The notes under the pieces: generated by a model | Databases searched by the model: none | What the model was told of the DNA's origin: nothing | Seen by the model: only the letters and a program-made list of their open reading frames with translations | Shown here: positions 58,537 through 64,000 of the stretch, one piece after another | How positions within the stretch are numbered: the first letter of the stretch is position 1 | How the letters are laid out: every line of letters begins with the position of its first letter | Made by a program: the position numbers and the translations under genes | From: Achromobacter veterisilvae | GTDB lineage: Bacteria > Pseudomonadota > Gammaproteobacteria > Burkholderiales > Burkholderiaceae_B | NCBI RefSeq assembly: GCF_900496975.1 | Contig: NZ_UFQC01000024.1 | Location: 1-64,000, forward strand | Length of the DNA: 64,000 nt | Reading direction: 5' to 3'

Positions 58537-59210
58537 GCCCGGGCGCGCCCGTCACGATCGCGCGCGCGGATCCGGTAGGCGCAGCGGCGCGCGCCCGTCA
58601 GGATGTGCTCTTCGCGATGGACCTGGACATCGTCGCCCAGCACCAGGTGGAAGAGGTCGAGTTCGCTGCGGCAAAAGCCCATACAGGCCTTGGCCGCGGA
58701 ACAGATCGGGCAATGGTTCTCGATGAAGAGGAAGTCCGCGCCCTCCTTGCGCAGTTCGGCCATATAGCCTTCCGCGCAGCGGATCTCCGCCAGGCGCTCC
58801 AGCCGGCCCTTCAGGTTCCTGGCGCCCCGCATGGCCTCGCGGTAGCTGCTCAGCATGGCGGCTTCGCGCACCTGGATCAGCTTGTCCACGCCATCGTCGC
58901 CGAATACCTGGCGTATGGCGCCGATCATCTGCACCGTCATCTCGGCATGCGTATCCGGGAAGCGGGCATGGCCGGCCTCGGTGAGGAACCAGATCTGGGT
59001 GGGCCGGCCCCGGCCGGCGCTGCGGCTTTCGGAATCGACCAGCCCGTCGGCGTGCAGGCGGGCCATCTGCTGGCGCACTGCCTCGGCCGTCACGTCCATG
59101 GCCTTCGCGATGACCGCGACCGACTGCGGGCCGCGCGTCTTCAGGGTCATGAGCACGCGGTCCGCGGGCTGCTGCGGCCAGGCGACGGGATGGGACAGGC
59201 TGTCGGACAT
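58533..59210 (-). CDS. Cys-rich winged-helix regulator (COG2345/SufR-like)
   Basis: This 225-residue regulator has an N-terminal winged helix (about 15-80, with VRQQMARLHADGLVDSE and the wing GRGRPTQIWFLTEAGH). The C-terminal half has a Cys cluster, C167 and C170 (ENHCPIC), C176 and C180 (ACMGFC), and C210 (ARRCAYRI), as in SufR-like regulators that bind an Fe-S cluster or metal. It lies 54 bases after the efflux outer-membrane gene and overlaps the LysR gene. Redox or iron sensing is inferred, not shown. Confidence 0.85.
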   Translation of the reverse strand: MSDSLSHPVAWPQQPADRVLMTLKTRGPQSVAVIAKAMDVTAEAVRQQMARLHADGLVDSESRSAGRGRPTQIWFLTEAGHARFPDTHAEMTVQMIGAIRQVFGDDGVDKLIQVREAAMLSSYREAMRGARNLKGRLERLAEIRCAEGYMAELRKEGADFLFIENHCPICSAAKACMGFCRSELDLFHLVLGDDVQVHREEHILTGARRCAYRIRARDRDGRARA

Positions 59211-59264
59211 GGGGGAATGATGCTCCGGAGGTTTTCCTATGGTGCCACGAACGGCGGCGGCCGG

Positions 59265-60707
59265 TCAGCCCGGGGCGGCCGGGGCTTCCCCGCCCGCCTC
59301 CCAGCCGCCCCCCAGCGCCTTGTAGAGCGCGATCAGGCGGGTATAGGACTCGGTCTCCGCGACGGCGACGGCGTCCTGGGCGCGCAAAAGCGTACGCTGC
59401 GCGTCCAGCACCGTCAAATAGGGCGCGCCGCCTTCGCGGTAGCGCAGTTGCGCCAGTTCGGCCGCCCTGCCGCTGTGCGCGGCCGCCTGCGCCAGGCTGC
59501 CCAGGCGCTGCTGGGTCTGCCCGTACTCGGTCAACGCCGATTCCAGTTCCTCGACCGCGCGCAGCACGGTCTGTTCGTAGCGCGCCGCCTCCCCTTCATA
59601 GCGGGCGACCGCGCCGCGCTTGCGCGCCAGCGCCGTGGGCAGGTGGAACGCGGGCCAGTTCGCCCCGGCCGCCACGCTGAATCCCCGGCTGGCCGCCGAG
59701 CCGAAGTCCGCGCCGCGCAGCGCGATGAAGCCCAGGAATCCCCCCAGGTCGATGCGCGGGTACAGTTCCGCGACCGCCACGCCCACGTCCGCGTTGGCCG
59801 CCGCCATGCCCTGCTCGGCCGCGCGGATGTCCGGACGGCGGGACAACAAGGCGCTCACGTCGCCGATCGGCAGGCGGACATCCAGGGGGGCCAGCGGCCC
59901 GCCCGCCTCCAGTTCGCCCAGTTCCACCGGCCTCAGGCCCGCCAGCACCGCGATCCGGTACTGCGCCAGCCGCCGCGCCGCGATCTGCACCGGCACGCTG
60001 GCCTGCACGGTTTCCAGTTCGGCCCGCGCGCTCGCCAGGTCGCCTTCGTCGCCGCGGCCCGCCGATACCATGGCCTGGATGACCCGCAGGCTGTCGCGCT
60101 GGCTCGCCAGGTTGGCGCGCGCCACCGCCAGCCGCTGCTCGGCGCCGCGCAATTCGAAGTAGTTGCGCGCCACCTCGGCGGCCACCACGATGCGGGCCTG
60201 GGCGAGGTCCGCGGCCTGAACCTCGCTGCGCGCCGCCGCGCCCTCGGCCGCCCGGCGCAGGCGTCCGAAGAGGTCCAGCTCCCAGGTGGCGTCGAAGCCC
60301 GCCCGGTAGCTTTCGGCCAGGTTGCGCCGCCCCGCGGCGCCGGGGTTGGCCTGGGACAGGCTGCGCTCGTAGCCGCCGTCCAACGTGACCGCGGGCAGCC
60401 GGTCCAGCTCCTTTTCGTCCAGCGCCGCCCGCGATTCGGCCAGGCGCGCCTGCGCGATGCGGATGTCCAGGTTGCGCGCAAGCGTCAGTTCGATCAGGCG
60501 GTCCAGCCGCGGGTCCCGCAACTGTTTCCACCAGTCGCGCTGCACCCGGTCCGTGGAGAACAGGGATTGCTCGGGGCTGGCCAGGGCAACCGGCGGGGGC
60601 CGCGGCGCCTGGTAATCGGGTCCGACGGCGCAGCCGGCGGCCGCCAGCGCGGCCAGCAGCGCCGCGGCGGCGCCGCGCAGGCGCGGGTACAGGGAAAAAT
60701 CGTTCAT
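59265..60707 (-). CDS. RND efflux outer-membrane lipoprotein (NodT/OprM family)
   Basis: This 480-residue channel has a lipoprotein signal with C26 (LAAAGC) and two OEP repeats forming the barrel and tunnel. GCAVGPDYQAPRPP is the usual OprM-family start, and the late LAQLRYREGGAPYLTVLDAQ and EYGQTQ blocks fit. It works with the RND pump encoded 12 bases upstream and the adaptor before that. Substrates are not known. Confidence 0.93.
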   Translation of the reverse strand: MNDFSLYPRLRGAAAALLAALAAAGCAVGPDYQAPRPPPVALASPEQSLFSTDRVQRDWWKQLRDPRLDRLIELTLARNLDIRIAQARLAESRAALDEKELDRLPAVTLDGGYERSLSQANPGAAGRRNLAESYRAGFDATWELDLFGRLRRAAEGAAARSEVQAADLAQARIVVAAEVARNYFELRGAEQRLAVARANLASQRDSLRVIQAMVSAGRGDEGDLASARAELETVQASVPVQIAARRLAQYRIAVLAGLRPVELGELEAGGPLAPLDVRLPIGDVSALLSRRPDIRAAEQGMAAANADVGVAVAELYPRIDLGGFLGFIALRGADFGSAASRGFSVAAGANWPAFHLPTALARKRGAVARYEGEAARYEQTVLRAVEELESALTEYGQTQQRLGSLAQAAAHSGRAAELAQLRYREGGAPYLTVLDAQRTLLRAQDAVAVAETESYTRLIALYKALGGGWEAGGEAPAAPG

Positions 60708-60719
60708 GGTCGGTTCCTT

Positions 60720-63700
60720 CTAGGCGGAGACGCCGGGCGCGGCGGCGTCCTCGGCCTGCGCCAGCGCCAGTTCCCGGGCGCGCGGCGTGTCGTTCGCGGC
60801 CCGGTGGTCGCGGGCGAATACGGTGTAGACGGTGGGCAGCACGAACAGCGTGAAGAGCGTGCCCACCAGCAGGCCCACCACGATCACCAAGCCCAGGCTG
60901 TAGCGGCTGTGCGCGCCCGCGCCGGTGGCGAACAGCAGCGGGATCAGCCCCATCACCATGGCGGCGGTCGTCATCAGGATCGGGCGCAGGCGGATCCGGG
61001 CGGCCTGTTCCATGGCGGCGCGCCGGTCCAGCCCGTGGCTGACCTGCATCTCGTTGGCGAATTCCACCATCAGGATGCCGTGCTTGCTGATCAGGCCGAT
61101 CAGCGTCACCAGCCCGATCTGGGTATAGATGTTGACCGTGGCCATGCCCAGCGCCAGCGGGATCAGCGCGCCGCAGATGGACATGGGCACGCTCACCAGG
61201 ATGATGAACGGATCCCGCAGGCTTTCGTACTGCGCGGCCAGCACCAGGTAGATCACGATGATGGCGAAGATGAAGGTGACCATCAGCGCCGTCCCCTCCT
61301 GGGTGAACTGGCGCGCGTCCGACTGCCAGTCGTAGCTGAAGCCCGCGGGCAGCGCCTGCGCCTGCCGGGCCAGGAACTGCACCGCGTCGCCCATGGTGAC
61401 GCCCGGCATGGGAATCGCCTGGAAGGTGGCGGCGTTGAGCTGGTTGAACTGCGTGAGCTTGTTGGGTTCAACTCCCATGGACACCGTCACGATGTTCGAC
61501 AGCGGCACCTGCGCGCCGCTGGCGCTCTTGACGTAATAGCGCGCCAGCGACTCGGGCGAAATGCGCTGCTCCCGCAGGCTCTGCGGAATGACGTCATAGG
61601 AACGCCCGTCCATGCCGAAGCGGTTGACGTAGTTTTCGCCCACCAGCACGGCCAGCGTGTCGCCGATCGCCTTCATGGTGACGCCCAGGCTGTTGGCCTT
61701 GGCCCGGTCCACCTTCAACTGCACGACCGGATTGTTGTAGTCCAGGTCGCTGTCGACCACCATGAACAGGCCGCTCTCGCGCGCCGCCTTCTTCAGCCCT
61801 TCCATGGCCTCGTAGACCACGGGATAGTCCGAGGCGCTCATGAGGACCATCTGCACCGGCAGGCCGCCGGTGGAGCCCGGCAGGGACGGCAACTGGAAGG
61901 CGAAGATGTTGCTGCCCTCGACCTGGTTGGCCATCGATTGCATGTCGGCCTGGATTTCGTCGGCCGAACGCTTGCGGTGTTCCCAGGACACGAAGTCCAC
62001 GCCGCCGATGCTGTTGGACACTCCGTCGGAGCCGTTGATCAGCCAGCGCCCGTTCTGTTCGGGCAGCGTCTTCATCACGTCGTCCCACTTCTTGCCGAAC
62101 TTCTCCACGTAGTCGATGTTGGCCTGCTGCGGAGACTTGATCGCGGTCAGCACGGTGGACTGGTCCTCCACCGGAGCCAGTTCGCGCTGGGCGGCGTTGT
62201 ACAGGAACGGCAGGCTGGCCAGCACCGCCACCGCGACCAGGCCGGTTACCCAGCGGTGGCGCAGCGACACGTCCAGCAAGCGGCCGTAGGCGTCGCCCAG
62301 GCGCCCGAAGACATGCTCGGCCCGGCGCGCCATCCAGCCCTCGGAAACGCGGCTGTCCAGCAGGAACGAGCTCATCACGGGCGACAGGGTCAGCGCGATG
62401 ACGCCGGAGACGACCACCGCGCCCGCCAGGGTGAAGGCGAATTCCTTGAACAGCGAGCCGGTCAGGCCGCCCATCAGACCGATGGGCGCATAGACCGCGG
62501 CCAGCGTGATCGTCATCGCGATCACCGGCCCGGCCACCTCGCGCGCGCCAATGAGGGCGGCGCGCACCGGCGACCTGCCCTCCTCGATGTGGCGGTGCAC
62601 GTTTTCCACCACCACGATGGCGTCGTCCACCACCAGGCCGATCGCCAGCACCATGGCCAGCAGCGTCAGCAGGTTCACGCTGAAGCCGAACAGGGCCATG
62701 ATCGCCGCCCCGCCCAGCATGGACAGGGGAATGGTCACCACCGGGATCAGCACGGCGCGCAGCGATCCCAGGCACAGGAAGATCACCGCCACCACGATGG
62801 CGATGGCCTCGATCAGCGTATGCGCCACGCCGTCGATGGACGCGCTGATGAAGCGGGCCAGTTCGAATGGCACCTGCACGCTGGTGCCCGGAGGCAGGTT
62901 CTGCTTGATGTTGGGCAGCAGCTCGTTCAGGCGCTTCACGATGACCAGCGGGTTGCCCACCGGCGTGGCGTTCAGGCCGAAATACACCGCCGGCTCGCCG
63001 TCCATCAGGCCGCTGGAATCCGTGGACGCCGCGCCCAGTTCCACCGTCGCCACGTCGCCCAGCCGCACGATGGCGTCGCCGTCACGCTTGACGACCATGT
63101 CGCGGAATTCCGCCACGTTGACCAGGTCCGTGTTGACCTGGATGTTGGACACGACGTACAGGCCCTTGGCCTGCCCCGGCGCGGCCTGCACGTTGTTCTC
63201 GCGCAGGGCGTCGGCCAGCTCGCCGGCGGAAATGCCGCGCGCGGCCATCCGGTTCGGATCCAGCCACACCCGCATGGCCAGCTTCTGCCCGCCGTACAGT
63301 TCCACGCTGGCCACGCCGTCGATGGACGAGAGCTGCGGCTGCACCACCCGCGACAGGTAATCGGTCAGCGCGGCCAGGGACAGGGTCGAACTGGAGAATC
63401 CCACATAGGCCACGGCGGTCGCCTCGCCGGCGGACTTCACCAGCACGGGATCGTAGACGTCCCGCGGCAGCCGGTACTTGACCTCATTGACCTTGGCCAT
63501 CACCTCGGTCATGGCCTTGTTCGAGTCGGCGTTCAGCTTCATCCGCACCGTGATCACGCTGCGCCCCTGGGTGGACGACGAAGACAGGTAGTCGATGCCT
63601 TCCACGGTGGCCACCGACTGCGCGATGGGCTGGGTGACGAAGCCCTGCATCAGGTCGGGCGAAGCGCCCGGGTACTGCGTGGTGATCGTGATAGTGGTGC

Positions 63701-63824
63701 TTTCGGTCAGCGGGTACTGCCGCACCGGCAGGCCGCTCAGGGCCTTGAGGCCCAGCAGCAGGATCAGGGTGCTGACCACCAGGGCCAGCACCGGCCGGCG
63801 CACGAAAAGATCGGTGAATTTCAT
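60720..63824 (-). CDS. RND multidrug efflux permease
   Basis: This 1034-residue pump has 12 helices and two large periplasmic loops. Proton-relay aspartates D400/D401 are in GLVVDDAIVVVEN of helix 4, with the partner Lys in LISKHGILMVEFANEM of helix 10. It belongs to the AcrB superfamily, closer to MdtB/MexF-like proton-driven exporters of organic compounds than to metal pumps. It lies between an adaptor gene (16 bases upstream) and an outer-membrane channel (12 bases downstream), a full tripartite set. Confidence 0.94.
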   Translation of the reverse strand: MKFTDLFVRRPVLALVVSTLILLLGLKALSGLPVRQYPLTESTTITITTQYPGASPDLMQGFVTQPIAQSVATVEGIDYLSSSSTQGRSVITVRMKLNADSNKAMTEVMAKVNEVKYRLPRDVYDPVLVKSAGEATAVAYVGFSSSTLSLAALTDYLSRVVQPQLSSIDGVASVELYGGQKLAMRVWLDPNRMAARGISAGELADALRENNVQAAPGQAKGLYVVSNIQVNTDLVNVAEFRDMVVKRDGDAIVRLGDVATVELGAASTDSSGLMDGEPAVYFGLNATPVGNPLVIVKRLNELLPNIKQNLPPGTSVQVPFELARFISASIDGVAHTLIEAIAIVVAVIFLCLGSLRAVLIPVVTIPLSMLGGAAIMALFGFSVNLLTLLAMVLAIGLVVDDAIVVVENVHRHIEEGRSPVRAALIGAREVAGPVIAMTITLAAVYAPIGLMGGLTGSLFKEFAFTLAGAVVVSGVIALTLSPVMSSFLLDSRVSEGWMARRAEHVFGRLGDAYGRLLDVSLRHRWVTGLVAVAVLASLPFLYNAAQRELAPVEDQSTVLTAIKSPQQANIDYVEKFGKKWDDVMKTLPEQNGRWLINGSDGVSNSIGGVDFVSWEHRKRSADEIQADMQSMANQVEGSNIFAFQLPSLPGSTGGLPVQMVLMSASDYPVVYEAMEGLKKAARESGLFMVVDSDLDYNNPVVQLKVDRAKANSLGVTMKAIGDTLAVLVGENYVNRFGMDGRSYDVIPQSLREQRISPESLARYYVKSASGAQVPLSNIVTVSMGVEPNKLTQFNQLNAATFQAIPMPGVTMGDAVQFLARQAQALPAGFSYDWQSDARQFTQEGTALMVTFIFAIIVIYLVLAAQYESLRDPFIILVSVPMSICGALIPLALGMATVNIYTQIGLVTLIGLISKHGILMVEFANEMQVSHGLDRRAAMEQAARIRLRPILMTTAAMVMGLIPLLFATGAGAHSRYSLGLVIVVGLLVGTLFTLFVLPTVYTVFARDHRAANDTPRARELALAQAEDAAAPGVSA

Positions 63825-63840
63825 GTTCGCTCCCGCGCCC

Positions 63841-64000
63841 TCACCGGGCCTGCGCCACGGCTTGCGGCAAACCGCCCAGCGCCACCGTGTCCTCGGCGCC
63901 GACCTCCACCGCCGCGCCGTTGTGCAGGCGCAATTGGCCCGAGGTCACCACCCGGTCTCCGGCCTGCAGGCCTTCGGTCACGACGACGCGCCCGCGCACG
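63841..64000 (-). CDS. RND efflux periplasmic adaptor (membrane-fusion protein), C-terminal part (partial)
   Basis: The minus-strand frame is open from the window edge to a TGA at 63841-63843 and gives about 52 residues. The sequence GRVVVTEGLQAGDRVVTSGQ, then LRLHNGAAVEV, is the typical membrane-proximal end of HlyD/AcrA-type adaptors. It would bridge the RND pump and the outer-membrane channel. The N-terminal signal and hairpin lie beyond the window. Confidence 0.88.
   Translation of the reverse strand, partial: VRGRVVVTEGLQAGDRVVTSGQLRLHNGAAVEVGAEDTVALGGLPQAVAQAR

Overview
The window is GC-rich, densely coded chromosome from a betaproteobacterium, most likely a Bordetella or close Alcaligenaceae relative (Achromobacter, for example). 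The pointers are an OmpR/EnvZ-type pair that reads as RisA/RisS, a BfrD-like siderophore receptor, the order smc-zipA-ligA, a complete nuoA-N operon ending in a DUF2818 gene, and Burkholderiales-style porin and ABC genes. I see no rRNA, tRNA, insertion sequence, prophage, CRISPR array or resistance island. Almost everything is core or conserved accessory genome.

Layout. 1-680: end of a phosphocholine-type phospholipase C. 706-5681: a branched-chain amino acid (or similar) ABC transporter on the minus strand, with LivM and LivG fused in one polypeptide. 5914-7776: a bioM-bioN-bioY biotin ECF transporter, divergent from msrB-yciB-bolA-parvulin (7829-9928). 10001-16766: smc, zipA and ligA, reading minus. 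17032-18345: lplT. 18410-20625: a uracil-DNA glycosylase and a TsaB-RimI fusion. 20757-24122: risA-risS, then ahpC-ahpD. 24164-25332: ispD-ispF. 25362-29725: mfd and serB. 29761-30083: a tandemly duplicated palindromic repeat. 30142-32382: the siderophore receptor. 32806-47841: the 14 complex I genes plus DUF2818. 48134-49309: a major porin. 49780-51268: a small operon of TetR regulator, hotdog thioesterase and a truncated dehydrogenase domain. 51239-53799: a lipid kinase, a metallophosphoesterase and a PAP2 phosphatase. 53864-57444: a gamma-glutamyltransferase and a peptide-binding protein. 57640-59210: two overlapping regulator genes. 59265-64000: an RND tripartite efflux system cut by the window end.

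How the genes fit together. One theme is envelope and energy: complex I, porin, efflux, phospholipid recycling (lplT, PAP2, diacylglycerol-kinase family) and division (zipA). A second is redox and damage defence: AhpC/AhpD, MsrB, Mfd, uracil-DNA glycosylase and LigA. Several operons use ATGA stop/start overlaps, implying translational coupling.

I did not find a clearly new multi-gene system. The least explained items are a family of GGTGTCTG/CAGACACC palindromic elements at three intergenic sites, the TetR operon with a dehydrogenase lacking its catalytic half, the overlapping Cys-rich and LysR regulators beside the efflux pump, and several clean palindromes over promoters.
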